DNA from: Coriobacterium glomerans PW2
GTDB lineage: Bacteria; Actinomycetota; Coriobacteriia; Coriobacteriales; Coriobacteriaceae
Length of the DNA stretch: 64,000 bases
Direction: 5' to 3'
Assembly: GCF_000195315.1 (NCBI RefSeq)
Contig: NC_015389.1
Span: 62,001 to 126,000 of the forward strand
Position 1 is the first letter of the stretch. The number at the start of each line of letters is the position of its first letter. Position numbers and translations under genes: made by a program. The notes under the pieces were generated by a model. It had not been told where the DNA came from and did not search any database. It saw nothing but the letters and a program-made list of their open reading frames with translations. Shown here piece by piece: positions 9,125 through 17,700 of the stretch.

Positions 9125-11203
9125 ATGGGTGCGCCCAAAACCGGTCATGTGAGGAACGTGGTTCTCGTAGGCCAAGGCGGGGTGGGCAAGACCTCACTCG
9201 CGGAGGCCATGCTCCACCTTTCCGGCAAAACCGCCCGTCTCGGTGGCCACGACGGCACCAAGCCGACACTCGACTACGATGCCGAGGAGGTCAGACGCGA
9301 GTTCTCGATCTCGACCTCCATCGCTCCGATCGACTGGAAAGACGTCCGCGTCAACGTGCTCGACGCACCGTGCTACCCGGACTTCATCGGCGACGCGTAC
9401 GCGGCGATGAGCGTGTGCGAAACCGCGCTGTTCGTAGTCGACGCCGCCGAGGGTCCGCAGCCCACGACCGTCAAGCTGTGGTACGCCGCCGAGGATCTGA
9501 GACTCGCGCGCGCCGTCTTCGTGAACCGCGAGGACAAGGAGGACGCGAGCTTCGAGCGGACGCTCGAGCAGCTGCGCGAGCGATTCGGGATGCGCTTGGG
9601 TGCCGTCACGATCCCCTGGGGGGAGGGTCCGGACTTTGACGGCATCATCGATCTGGTGCGGATGCGCGCCAGGCGCTGCGTCGGCACCGAGCAGACCGAG
9701 TACGATATCCCCGAGGAGTATCGTGCGCGCGCCGAGGCGGGCCACGAGGCGCTGTGCGAGCTTGTTGCCGAGGCGGACGACGAGCTCATGATGAAGTACC
9801 TCGATGGCGATGGACTCACGCAAGATGAGCTCGAGAGTCTGCTTTCGCGTGCGATCGCAGCTCGTATCTTCGTTCCGGTGTTCGCGGGCAGTTGCGTGCG
9901 CGAGCAGGGGGTCAACTCTCTTATGGACGAGATCGCCGCCAACTTTCCCTCGCCGGTCGACTACGGCGAGATGCCCCTTGTGGATGGCGGCTCAATCAAG
10001 ATCTCCTCTGAGGACGATCGCCCGGTCGCCTTCGTGTTCAAGACGCTTTCTGACCCCCTCCAGGGCCGCATCTCCTTCATCAAGGTTCTGACCGGCACGC
10101 TCGAGCCGGGCCTCGAGCTCATCTGCGCGCGCACACGCAAACCCGAGCGGCTTGCGCATCTGAACGTCATGTGCGGACGCGAGCTCACCGAGGTCGGTCA
10201 CGCCTATGCCGGCGACATCATCGTCGTACCCAAGCTCAACGCAGAGACCGGCGACACGCTGTCGGCAACCGGCAAAATCGAGGCGGCGGCATTCCGCTTC
10301 CCCAACTCGCAGTACCGCATCGCCATCGAGGCGGACAATCGCAGCGAGGAGGAGAAGCTGTTCACCTTTATCGATCGCGCCTGCATCGCCGACCCCACCA
10401 TGCGCACCGATCGCGACGAGGAGACCGGGCAGACCATCATCTCGGCGGTGGGCGAGGCGCAGGTATCGGTGCTGCTCAATCGACTCGAGGAGCGCACGAA
10501 GGTGTCCGCGCACATCGTTCCGATCAAGATCCCCTACCGTGAGACGATTCGCCGCACGGCTTCGGCGCAGGGTCGTCACAAGAAGCAGACAGGCGGCGCC
10601 GGCCAGTTCGGCGACTGCTGGCTGCGCGTGGAGCCGCTGCTCTCCGAGGAGGGCGTCGCTGAAGGTTACGAGTTCGGTGACGAGGTCGTGGGCGGCCGCA
10701 TCCCGCGCGGGCTCATTCCGGCGGTGGACAAGGGGGTGCAGGAGACCATGAAAGAGGGCATCATCGCCGGCTATCCGCTGACCGGCGTCCGCGCGGTGGT
10801 CTATGACGGCTCCTACCACCCGGTCGATTCCAACGAGATGGCGTTTCGCTCCGCAGCGCGCCTGGCCCTGCGCAAGGCGTGTTCCGATGCCGATCCGGTC
10901 GTGCTCGAGCCGGTCGAGGAGATCACCGTGACGGTGCCGGAGAGCTACGCCGGTGCGGTCATGGGCGACATCTCCGCCTCGCGCGGTCACGTGACCGGCA
11001 TGGACGCCGACGAGCGCGGCAACACCGTCGTGACCGCCGTTGCGCCCTACGCCGAGCTGACCGACTACTCGACGCGGCTGCGCTCCATCTCGCGCGGCAC
11101 CGGAGACTTCACGATGAAGCGCTCCGGCTATGCGCAGGTTCCCCATGACGTGCAGGAACGTCTGGTCAAGACCTATGAGGAGGCTCGCGCGCAGGGACGC
11201 TGA
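9125..11203 (+). CDS. Elongation factor G-like protein (EF-G II group)
   Basis: A 692-residue translational GTPase related to EF-G. The P-loop is G-Q-G-G-V-G-K-T-S, domain II and the EF-G domain IV/V region are all present (for example G-A-G-Q-F-G-D in domain IV and a final E-L-x-D-Y-S-T-x-L-R-S). It belongs to the EF-G-like paralogue group rather than canonical FusA, since the G3 motif is D-A-P-C-Y and the G4 motif is N-R-E-D, both changed from the canonical D-T-P-G-H and N-K-x-D. Start at 9125 has AAGGAGGT four bases upstream, a very strong site. Related proteins such as mycobacterial FusA2 have no settled role; a ribosome-linked GTPase function is inferred. A strong terminator follows. Confidence 0.87.
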   Translation: MGAPKTGHVRNVVLVGQGGVGKTSLAEAMLHLSGKTARLGGHDGTKPTLDYDAEEVRREFSISTSIAPIDWKDVRVNVLDAPCYPDFIGDAYAAMSVCETALFVVDAAEGPQPTTVKLWYAAEDLRLARAVFVNREDKEDASFERTLEQLRERFGMRLGAVTIPWGEGPDFDGIIDLVRMRARRCVGTEQTEYDIPEEYRARAEAGHEALCELVAEADDELMMKYLDGDGLTQDELESLLSRAIAARIFVPVFAGSCVREQGVNSLMDEIAANFPSPVDYGEMPLVDGGSIKISSEDDRPVAFVFKTLSDPLQGRISFIKVLTGTLEPGLELICARTRKPERLAHLNVMCGRELTEVGHAYAGDIIVVPKLNAETGDTLSATGKIEAAAFRFPNSQYRIAIEADNRSEEEKLFTFIDRACIADPTMRTDRDEETGQTIISAVGEAQVSVLLNRLEERTKVSAHIVPIKIPYRETIRRTASAQGRHKKQTGGAGQFGDCWLRVEPLLSEEGVAEGYEFGDEVVGGRIPRGLIPAVDKGVQETMKEGIIAGYPLTGVRAVVYDGSYHPVDSNEMAFRSAARLALRKACSDADPVVLEPVEEITVTVPESYAGAVMGDISASRGHVTGMDADERGNTVVTAVAPYAELTDYSTRLRSISRGTGDFTMKRSGYAQVPHDVQERLVKTYEEARAQGR

Positions 11204-11270
11204 GCGCGAGCCTCCGAGCGCCGCGCTTCGAGCTGAGGGGTGCGCTGAGGAATGTATCGAAGAACAGAAG

Positions 11271-11315
11271 GGCTGTCCGCTGGTGTCGTTTTCGGTCCAG
11301 CGGACAGCCGTCTTT
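11271..11315 (+). terminator. Rho-independent terminator after the EF-G-like gene
   Basis: Perfect 13-bp stem: GGCTGTCCGCTGG (11271-11283) pairs with CCAGCGGACAGCC (11297-11309) around a 13-base loop, followed by GTCTTT. Placed between the EF-G-like gene and the convergent zinc-ribbon gene, it may serve both directions. Confidence 0.8.
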
Positions 11316-11408
11316 GCATGCAGGACAATGCGTTCGAAGTATCATGAAAGATGGTGGGCGGGTCATAAGCGCCCCAAATTCAAAGATAACTGCAAAAGCT
11401 GATATCAA

Positions 11409-12272
11409 CTACTGCATGGTGGGTGCCTGATAGGTCTGATGCGGCTTGATCAGCCCGATGATCGCCGAGACTATCAGTGCGATGCTGGATAGGACATAGA
11501 GGTACAGGCCGACCGAGAGGTTGATGTCGGATTGGATTGATACGGTCGCGTAGAATGCGAGCCCTATGATGAGGACGATATTGATCGCACCGAACATGAT
11601 CGCGAAAATGTTCGCTGCTTTGCCCCTGAATGCGACAAGCGATATCAAGGCGCAGATAGCGGGCACTATGAAGATGATATTTGAGGGATCCGACATCATA
11701 TACCCGGCGATGTTCACGCCGAATGCCATTCCGACAGGTGAGAACGAGATGCCGCCAAATTCTATGACGGGTAAGAAGAAGCAGACCAGCATCACCGCGG
11801 CACTCACGAGTTGGGGTACACGTCTTTTCATCTCCGATGCCCGTGTGCTCGGAGCCGTTGCAAACGGAACGCTGGGCGGTAAGTCGGAAGGGCCCATCTG
11901 CGGTGGGACAGAATAATCTGCAGCGCTGGCACATGAAGCTGCGGCGACAGGTTCAGCAGCTGGCTCAGTGGTGGGCTGCTCGACTGTCGGATCCGCGCTC
12001 GCTATCGTGTCAGTGTCTGATGCGGGTGCAGTCCCAGGGTCGATGGCCGCATCGGTCTCGGATCCAGCAGAGGATTCGACAGCATCTGCCGGGTCCGCCT
12101 CCGGTTCGCGAACCGATTCTGGCACCGGAGCTTGATCACGCTCATCGGGCATCGACGCGCGATCGATTTCTCCCGTTGCCGCTGCGCAGGCATCTCCGGA
12201 CAGCGGCCGTCCGCAGTTCGCGCAGAACTTTCCCTCATCGTCGTTTTCAGCTCCACAGTTGGCACACAACAT
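11409..12272 (-). CDS. Zinc-ribbon membrane protein with four transmembrane segments
   Basis: A 287-residue protein. Residues 3-22 hold a zinc ribbon with two C-x2-C pairs (C-A-N-C and C-A-N-C-G). A long acidic, Ala/Pro/Thr-rich linker follows (about residues 30-140), then a C-terminal block of hydrophobic helices starting near residue 155. The start at 12272 is preceded by AAGGGGAGATCAC; the longer form beginning at 12296 has no better signal. Such zinc-ribbon plus membrane proteins are common and mostly uncharacterised in Coriobacteriia; no function is proposed. It is transcribed away from the XRE regulator gene's end, with a 340-base gap upstream. Confidence 0.75.
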   Translation of the reverse strand: MLCANCGAENDDEGKFCANCGRPLSGDACAAATGEIDRASMPDERDQAPVPESVREPEADPADAVESSAGSETDAAIDPGTAPASDTDTIASADPTVEQPTTEPAAEPVAAASCASAADYSVPPQMGPSDLPPSVPFATAPSTRASEMKRRVPQLVSAAVMLVCFFLPVIEFGGISFSPVGMAFGVNIAGYMMSDPSNIIFIVPAICALISLVAFRGKAANIFAIMFGAINIVLIIGLAFYATVSIQSDINLSVGLYLYVLSSIALIVSAIIGLIKPHQTYQAPTMQ

Positions 12273-12612
12273 GTGATCTCCCCTTACGGCCGGCATGGTT
12301 GTCGGACATGCACTCGATTGTTTCGATCGAAATTTCTTACGCTTTGCATTGTAGGGTACGTGAAGGCGGATGGAGATTGAAATGTTGTCCGATATCGTAA
12401 TTTAATTTAGATCTTGTTAATCATGCATCAAGCCGGAAGTAGACCGGGCCAGATGAAGGAAAATTCAACGTCTTCATCTTTTTCGGTCGCAATGCAGTCG
12501 GGCGATGACCTATTCACTTGATCTGGAGTGGCATCTCGATCTATCCGAGTGCTTTCGGAGGTTTGGCTGCGATTTGCTTAAAGCTGCAGTCATTTCGCAC
12601 GAGTACTATTTC
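12273..12612. promoter_or_regulatory. 340-base intergenic region with promoter and a 12-bp palindrome
   Basis: No convincing gene. A possible -10 element TACAAT for the zinc-ribbon gene lies on the minus strand at 12353-12348, with a weak -35. The perfect palindrome TTTCGATCGAAA is at 12321-12332, between that promoter and the ATG. The region is AT-richer than its surroundings. A plus-strand open frame from 12505 runs antisense through the XRE gene and is judged spurious. Confidence 0.35.
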
Positions 12613-13227
12613 TCAGAGCTGATTTCCCTTGTGCATGGAAAAAGATGGCGGTCCTTGGAAATTGATCAGAGGCAAAATGGCACCATCTCGTATGCCCGCA
12701 CGCTGTTTCCGCGTTCGGGCACGCACGCGACGGCTCGCCCTCGTACCGCGATCGATCCGCTCGCCTCGCGTGAACGCGAGCACTTCGCTATAGGTGATCA
12801 CGTCATGCTTGCGCTTCAGCTTTTCTATGCGATGGGTGATCACAAACAAAGCTGTCCAACCCGTCACGGTGTGCATGACGGTTGGGATCGTGTGCCACGC
12901 CCATCCCGAAAGGAACTGATAGCCCGCCCAGTACAATGCTGCCGCACCGAGTACCATACACGCTAGCGCGTACCACTCCAGCTGCTTCATCTTTCCTGCG
13001 TCCTCGTTCACCGTCTTGTCCATGGCATCCACATCTCCTTTGATGAGCTCGTCGACGGTCGCATCGAACACTGCGCTGAGCAGCAGCAGGCTCTGCACAT
13101 CCGGGTAGGTCTTGTCGTTCTCCCAGTTGGAGATCGTCTGCCGGCTCACATAGATCCGAGCGGCGAGATCGTCCTGAGAGAGGGCAAGCCGCGCTCGGTG
13201 CTCCCTTATGTGCGCGCCGACCTGCAT
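12613..13227 (-). CDS. XRE-family helix-turn-helix regulator with membrane segments
   Basis: A 204-residue protein. Residues 4-62 are an XRE/Cro helix-turn-helix with L-S-Q-D-D-L-A-A-R and V-S-R-Q-T-I-S-N-W-E, typical of regulators that bind short inverted repeats. Residues about 80-130 contain two hydrophobic stretches, so the protein may be membrane-tethered, as in many XRE plus membrane-domain proteins of Firmicutes and Actinobacteria. The last 40 residues are basic and look unstructured. Start 13227 is preceded by AAAGGAGGT at ten bases. The nearby inverted repeat at 13331-13352 is a candidate autoregulatory site. Target genes are unknown. Confidence 0.8.
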   Translation of the reverse strand: MQVGAHIREHRARLALSQDDLAARIYVSRQTISNWENDKTYPDVQSLLLLSAVFDATVDELIKGDVDAMDKTVNEDAGKMKQLEWYALACMVLGAAALYWAGYQFLSGWAWHTIPTVMHTVTGWTALFVITHRIEKLKRKHDVITYSEVLAFTRGERIDRGTRASRRVRARTRKQRAGIRDGAILPLINFQGPPSFSMHKGNQL

Positions 13228-13330
13228 GCGCCTGACCTCCTTTCATGCTGTCGAGCTGCCTCTCAAGGCGCTCGTGCGACCCGTGTCATCCGCAGGATGC
13301 CATGTCGGACTCGACTCTACCATCAAAGGT

Positions 13331-13352
13331 GGACGACAGAGAAGTGTCGTCC
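13331..13352. promoter_or_regulatory. Inverted repeat upstream of the XRE regulator
   Basis: GGACGACA (13331-13338) and TGTCGTCC (13345-13352) are perfect 8-bp arms around a 6-base spacer, about 105 bases upstream of the XRE start codon. It could be the regulator's own operator; no direct evidence. Confidence 0.35.
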
Positions 13353-13460
13353 CCTCCGCCGCACCATCAAAAGTCTTTGTCATCCATTTGAGCTGCATCG
13401 TTGCTGCTCGATGGCGGGTGTTGAATTCGCGGCATCAAAAAGGGGAATCTGATGTGGTTT

Positions 13461-13712
13461 TCAAGCGCGCGTCGATCGATGCATCTGATCGATAAGTTCA
13501 CAGAGATCATCAATGAAGGACTGGTAGCTGTCGAGCCTGACGAGCGCATCAACATGGCTCGAGTTTGACAACCCAGCGACGAGAGGGTCGAACACGCTGT
13601 AGAAGATCGCTTGGTCATACTTGTTGAACGAGAGCACCACAACGAGATGCACGCAGGCAGTGTCCCCTGTGATCGGCTCTCGTGAAAGCAGTACCGACAG
13701 GCTGCTGAACAC
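13461..13712 (-). CDS. Possible small ORF or gene remnant, unidentified
   Basis: An 83-codon frame beginning at a GTG. Third codon positions are rich in C and G as in real genes of this chromosome, and the frame stays open upstream to about 13805, but there is no clear ribosome binding site. The product is moderately hydrophobic at the N-terminal half and acidic at the end; no family is recognised. It sits head-to-head with the candidate gene at 13747. It may be the 3' end of a decayed gene. Confidence 0.25.
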   Translation of the reverse strand: MFSSLSVLLSREPITGDTACVHLVVVLSFNKYDQAIFYSVFDPLVAGLSNSSHVDALVRLDSYQSFIDDLCELIDQMHRSTRA

Positions 13713-13746
13713 ATATGGATGAGATGCGGCATTGCAAAGGTGGAAG

Positions 13747-14343
13747 ATGGTTAGTTTTGAAGCGGAGATAATGAATGAGGGCCTGCAGTCATACCGTATT
13801 GAGCGTCAAACAGATACCGATCGGGCCTATTTGGTGGTGAGAAACTTCTGCGCGAACACCAAGACGCTTCGCGAGCTCATCGCCTGCTGCGAACACCTTG
13901 GCTGGGAGTTGATCAGAGGTTCCGCCTGTAGCAGGAGCCTTTACTTCACGACCGTTGACGCTGAGAAGCCGTTCGATCCGTTCCCGACAAGCGGACTCCG
14001 TGAATCGTGCATCATCAAACGTTGTTTCATGATCTATCTGCATCTCACTACCATAAAGGCTGCAACGCCGATCTTTCCCCGTGGCGCTTCACGACAGAGC
14101 AGCTTTCGTGCGAGTTGCGACGTATTGGACGTTGCCTCTGCTCGCGGTGGTTGTTCACTCGGTATTTCAGGTTATCGAATGCATGCGCATCCCGCTTCGA
14201 ACAGAGTGTGGACAAACACCCAGCTCAACGATGCTCTGAAACGGTCCCATTCTCAGGATCAGGATCAGGATCTCGTTGCTCGGTTGTATTTAGCTCGACC
14301 TTCAGTTTTGGCAGAAGACCTAATTCATTCCAAATCAGCCTGA
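13747..14343 (+). CDS. Hypothetical protein, doubtful 3' half
   Basis: A 198-residue frame. The first 110 codons look like genuine coding sequence (GAG, CTC, ATC, GCC preferred) and the ATG at 13747 has AAAGGTGG six bases upstream. The remaining 90 codons have poor codon choice, and the last 119 bases overlap the 3' end of the convergent S66 peptidase gene, so the true gene may have been frameshifted or truncated near position 14080. No domain is recognised. Low confidence that it makes a functional product. Confidence 0.3.
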   Translation: MVSFEAEIMNEGLQSYRIERQTDTDRAYLVVRNFCANTKTLRELIACCEHLGWELIRGSACSRSLYFTTVDAEKPFDPFPTSGLRESCIIKRCFMIYLHLTTIKAATPIFPRGASRQSSFRASCDVLDVASARGGCSLGISGYRMHAHPASNRVWTNTQLNDALKRSHSQDQDQDLVARLYLARPSVLAEDLIHSKSA

Positions 14344-15844
14344 TGCCCGTTTTTTTAAAATTGCAACCTATTCTGCTCTTGGCATCCCGTATGGGTGCAT
14401 TAAACGCCTTCACGATCAAATACGACAGTATGTGATCAAGTTCATTTTTATAGCAGTAGATGTTTTCTCCGCTACATTTGCAATGATGGCAGTCTTTTTC
14501 CAGATAGCATTCGAAATAGCCCTGGGGATGGTCATCGCGAGTGGCCTTCCGTGAGTTGGTACCGCTCTTTCGTTTCGCAGCGCACCATTTTTTGAGTTCT
14601 TTTATCTCATATTTGCTGGTTTCTGGAAATTGATTTTCGTAATTGCTGCACGTAGGCTTGTCGGTTGCTTCGCCTGCCGAAGGAACCCAGTCCATGTCGT
14701 TACAGTGCAGAGCTTTACGCATCGCCCTGCAGGCCTCATATGCGTTGTCGCCGATGGGGGCGGCGCAAATCTTTTCCCATGCGTCCTCGCCCAACGACGC
14801 ACGCACCGCCTTTTCTAGCAGTTCAGCTGCTTTTGAAACATAGATCCTGCTTTTGAATGTCTCGTGCGTTGTGCGCTTGCGACCTGATCCTTTTTCCGTC
14901 ATGCCAGCCTCCAAGATCTCTAAGGTGAGTGAATCTGCATCCAATCTCGCTGGCACCCGCAGCGGAATGGTGGCCATGTCCTTGGTGTGTCCCAGCGGCA
15001 GTCCGTACAGAACGGGGAACTTGGCGTCGCGGAAGAACTGCCTCACGACGGTTAGGAAGCTTTCCCCCTGTTGAAAGGCGGCACTGCAAACGCCGGGCTC
15101 TATATTTTTCGGTTCTCCGATCACGACACCGGCCACCCGGTCGAATTTTCCCGCAGCCTGGAGCTGATCAAGGAAATTGATGATCATCCAGGGCTCGCAA
15201 TCCGTATCTTCGAAAAACAGGATGTGGCCCCGAGTGTCCACCTCATAGGGCGTGCCCAAGCTCAAGCACAGAAGCGTGAGATTGCCTCCGATGATCGGCG
15301 CCTCGGCGACGCCTGATCGCAGCGAGCATAATGCTGCATCGGGATTCGCGGGCTTTACTGGGCCCAGAGGATCGACGCCCGCTATGGCTTTGAACAGATG
15401 GGACTCCGTGTACTCCGTCGTGTCTTCCCGTAAGTATGAGAATACGGGACCATGAAACGTGACGACATCGCTGAGCGCTGCGAATGCAAGGTGCACCGAG
15501 GTGTTGTCCGAGAACCCCACGAATGCTTTCGGGTTTGAGTTGAACGCCCGGAAATCGAGATAGGGGATGATCTGAGCCGAACCGCAGCCGCCGCGCACGG
15601 AAAACACGGCATGCACATCCTTATCCGCGAACATGTCATTTAAGGCCTTTGCACGATCCTTCGGAGAGCCTGCGAGATAGCCACCGTCTTTGATCAGCCC
15701 TTCAGCCAGTTTGACCTTGAATCCGCGCTCCTCCCACCAGGCGCAGGAACTGCGAACAGCATCCTTGCTGTAAATCGGGCTGCCCAGAGCCACGACACCA
15801 ACGGTATCGCCGGGGCAGAGCATCGCGGGTCTGGTGACTTCCAT
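14225..15844 (-). CDS. S66 family LD-carboxypeptidase with a 225-residue C-terminal extension
   Basis: Residues 1-314 are a complete S66 serine peptidase of the LdcA/MccF clan: nucleophile Ser112 in G-F-S-D-N-T, Glu212 in F-F-E-D-T, and His286 in G-L-P-L-G-H-T. Members cleave the L,D-peptide bond of murein tetrapeptides during wall recycling, or detoxify microcin C-like peptide-nucleotides. S66 proteins normally end near residue 310-350; this one continues for about 225 residues with a charged, Cys/His-containing part (C-H-H-C-K-C, then C-Y) that I do not recognise. The ATG at 15844 has GAAGGAAG upstream. The neighbour gene 15860 is upstream on the same strand with a 15-base gap, so the two are probably cotranscribed. 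Confidence 0.85.
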   Translation of the reverse strand: MEVTRPAMLCPGDTVGVVALGSPIYSKDAVRSSCAWWEERGFKVKLAEGLIKDGGYLAGSPKDRAKALNDMFADKDVHAVFSVRGGCGSAQIIPYLDFRAFNSNPKAFVGFSDNTSVHLAFAALSDVVTFHGPVFSYLREDTTEYTESHLFKAIAGVDPLGPVKPANPDAALCSLRSGVAEAPIIGGNLTLLCLSLGTPYEVDTRGHILFFEDTDCEPWMIINFLDQLQAAGKFDRVAGVVIGEPKNIEPGVCSAAFQQGESFLTVVRQFFRDAKFPVLYGLPLGHTKDMATIPLRVPARLDADSLTLEILEAGMTEKGSGRKRTTHETFKSRIYVSKAAELLEKAVRASLGEDAWEKICAAPIGDNAYEACRAMRKALHCNDMDWVPSAGEATDKPTCSNYENQFPETSKYEIKELKKWCAAKRKSGTNSRKATRDDHPQGYFECYLEKDCHHCKCSGENIYCYKNELDHILSYLIVKAFNAPIRDAKSRIGCNFKKTGIRLIWNELGLLPKLKVELNTTEQRDPDPDPENGTVSEHR

Positions 15845-15859
15845 GCTGTCACTTCCTTC

Positions 15860-16510
15860 TCAGCGGCTGATCTTGTTCAGTTTGCCATCTCGGTAGCACC
15901 AGACTTGCGACGTGCTGTCGATGAAGCTGTATTCCTCAAGGGGGTCTTCGTCGGTCCTGATGATCGGGTTGTATCTGGTGGTGCCCTCGTTGAACTCCAA
16001 TACATCTTCCAAGGAATTGAATCCTTGCCATTGGTTGCAGTTTGATTTTTGCGATCGGTCGCTCGTCTCATCAATAGAAACGACCCATTTACCCGGAGGT
16101 ATGATCTTGAGCATGTTGACTTCAGGTGCGACATCATACTTTTTTTCGGTCTCGGCACGCGTCTCGTCGCGATTGCCATTTTGGGTGACTTCACGTTCGA
16201 TCGCCCCGATGTTTATCTTTGCAGAGAAATCGCGTATTGGCTGCTGAGAGTTGTTCTCTATCACTACAGCGACGGCCATCGATTTCGTCCTATTCTCTTC
16301 GATGTCCGCGATGCCCGCCGGTGCGATCTTAAGCGCGACCCATGAATTGTTGACGGCGTTGTATAGGAGAACAGGATACACGGCAATATAGCGCGCCTGT
16401 TCTCCTGCGTTCTTGGTGTGCAGGTACTCGGCGGCCGCCACGGCTGCCGCGGCTGCCGTGGCCAGCGGCGTCGTGATATTGATTATCGTGGCAACGGTAT
16501 TGATATCCAA
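15860..16510 (-). CDS. Membrane-anchored hypothetical protein
   Basis: A 216-residue protein starting at a TTG codon with AAGGAG six bases upstream. Residues 8-28 are strongly hydrophobic and Ala-rich, giving an N-terminal membrane anchor or uncleaved signal. The rest is soluble, with a beta-rich middle (V-A-V-V-I-E-N-N-S) that resembles an Ig-like or arrestin-like sandwich but matches no family I can name. The stop is 15 bases from the start of the S66 peptidase gene, so both may be one transcription unit. Function unknown. Confidence 0.65.
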   Translation of the reverse strand: MDINTVATIINITTPLATAAAAAVAAAEYLHTKNAGEQARYIAVYPVLLYNAVNNSWVALKIAPAGIADIEENRTKSMAVAVVIENNSQQPIRDFSAKINIGAIEREVTQNGNRDETRAETEKKYDVAPEVNMLKIIPPGKWVVSIDETSDRSQKSNCNQWQGFNSLEDVLEFNEGTTRYNPIIRTDEDPLEEYSFIDSTSQVWCYRDGKLNKISR

Positions 16511-16683
16511 CGGATTCTCCTTACGCGCGCACCCGCTCTGGCCCGAGTCGTTCAGGTTTGCCTATCAATCATTAGTAGCTGATAGAGCACGCAGGTGTCA
16601 AGGTCTACGTGCAGTCCACCTCCGAGATGCCAATCAGCAGTCGGGCTATGTGGCTCGCTTCCGGATCCGACGTTCCCTTGAGA

Positions 16684-16704
16684 GCGATTCCGGAAGGGAA
16701 TCGC
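16684..16704. promoter_or_regulatory. Inverted repeat upstream of a small ORF
   Basis: GCGATTCC (16684-16691) and GGAATCGC (16697-16704) are perfect 8-bp arms with a 5-base spacer, 63 bases upstream of the small gene at 16767. Could be an operator or the base of an RNA hairpin. Confidence 0.35.
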
Positions 16705-16766
16705 GACGACGTACGATACGATGTACAATGCAGGCAGGCATTTTATCTCGGAAGGAAGTAGGATCC

Positions 16767-16991
16767 ATGGCACGAGGTAAGGACGTAAGCTGCCGTAGCT
16801 TCTCTACGCTGCTCGCATCGAAGCGGGACCACTACCCTTACTCAGATCGATACATCGCCGAGGCTGTCGGAATCGATGGGAAGACGGTGCAACGGGCCTT
16901 TGACGCTGCTGTGGCGTCCGGGGATCGGCGGCGCGCCTGCGGCGCGATCCGCAGGATCATCACCTGGGATATGATCAGCACGCTCATCTGA
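16767..16991 (+). CDS. Small protein with a winged-helix-like segment
   Basis: A 74-residue basic protein. The ATG has GGAAGGAAGTAGG just upstream. Residues about 28-55 read I-A-E-A-V-G-I-D-G-K-T-V-Q-R-A-F, which has the pattern of a helix-turn-helix (helix, G-x-D turn, recognition helix T-V-x-R-A), so it could bind DNA. A longer frame extends back to 16413 but runs over the convergent start region of the neighbouring gene and has no start signal. No family assigned. Confidence 0.45.
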   Translation: MARGKDVSCRSFSTLLASKRDHYPYSDRYIAEAVGIDGKTVQRAFDAAVASGDRRRACGAIRRIITWDMISTLI

Positions 16992-17130
16992 GGTGGGCGG
17001 GCAGCAACTCCAGCAGGTGCAGCTTCGTCTGTGCGGCGGAGCTTGTCGTTATCGTGATCACCATCGGGCCATGTCTGCGCAACGGCTATCATGCTGAATT
17101 GAGGTGGCCGATGAAGTTCAGGAGGACATC

Positions 17131-17700
17131 ATGGATTCTATCAACCGAGAGAAGATCGACGTTTTCCACTATGCGCCGCAGATTCTGTCATCCTTCAATC
17201 CGGGCGTGCTGCTGAGCACGGCCGCCGAGTGCGAGACCGATTCCATGACCATAGGCTGGGGGATGATCGGCGTCGCCTGGGGCAAGCCCATCTTCATCAC
17301 CTACGTGCGCCTGAACCGCCACACCCATACCATCCTCGCGAAGAACGGCGAGTTCACCGTCAATGCACCGCTGGCCGGTCTTGACGATGAGGCGAACGAC
17401 CGCGTGCGTCGCATCGTCGTGGGCTGCGGCAGGACGAGCGGCCGCGACATCGACAAGGCGGCGAGGTTCGGGCTCACGCATGTCGCGGGTCTGGACGTCA
17501 CGGTCCCCGCGATCGCCGAGCTTCCCCTCACGCTCGAGTGCAAGGTCATCTACGAGCGCGATCAAGATATCTCGTTGCTGCCCGACGAGCTGCGTGCGAA
17601 GAACTATCCGCCGCAGGTGCCAGGCTCCGCGCTCGGAGCCAATTCAGATCTGCATACCGAGTACTACGGCGAGATCGTGAACGCCTACATCATCCGATGA
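17131..17700 (+). CDS. Flavin reductase-like, FMN-binding split-barrel protein
   Basis: A 189-residue protein of the flavin reductase/FMN-binding split barrel family. It shows the N-terminal N-P-G-V-L-L-S-T segment, the core T-I-G-W-G-M-I-G-V-A-W-G-K-P, and V-R-x-N-R-H-T-H, which contact FMN in relatives. It probably reduces flavin or an electron acceptor with NAD(P)H. The start at 17131 was chosen for AGGAGG five bases upstream. Its stop codon overlaps the next gene's ATG (ATGA at 17697-17700), so translation of the two is coupled. Confidence 0.8.
   Translation: MDSINREKIDVFHYAPQILSSFNPGVLLSTAAECETDSMTIGWGMIGVAWGKPIFITYVRLNRHTHTILAKNGEFTVNAPLAGLDDEANDRVRRIVVGCGRTSGRDIDKAARFGLTHVAGLDVTVPAIAELPLTLECKVIYERDQDISLLPDELRAKNYPPQVPGSALGANSDLHTEYYGEIVNAYIIR

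Noticed and set aside
12505-12966. Plus-strand open frame overlapping the XRE regulator gene
   Set aside because: Antisense to a strongly supported HTH gene, with poor codon choice.
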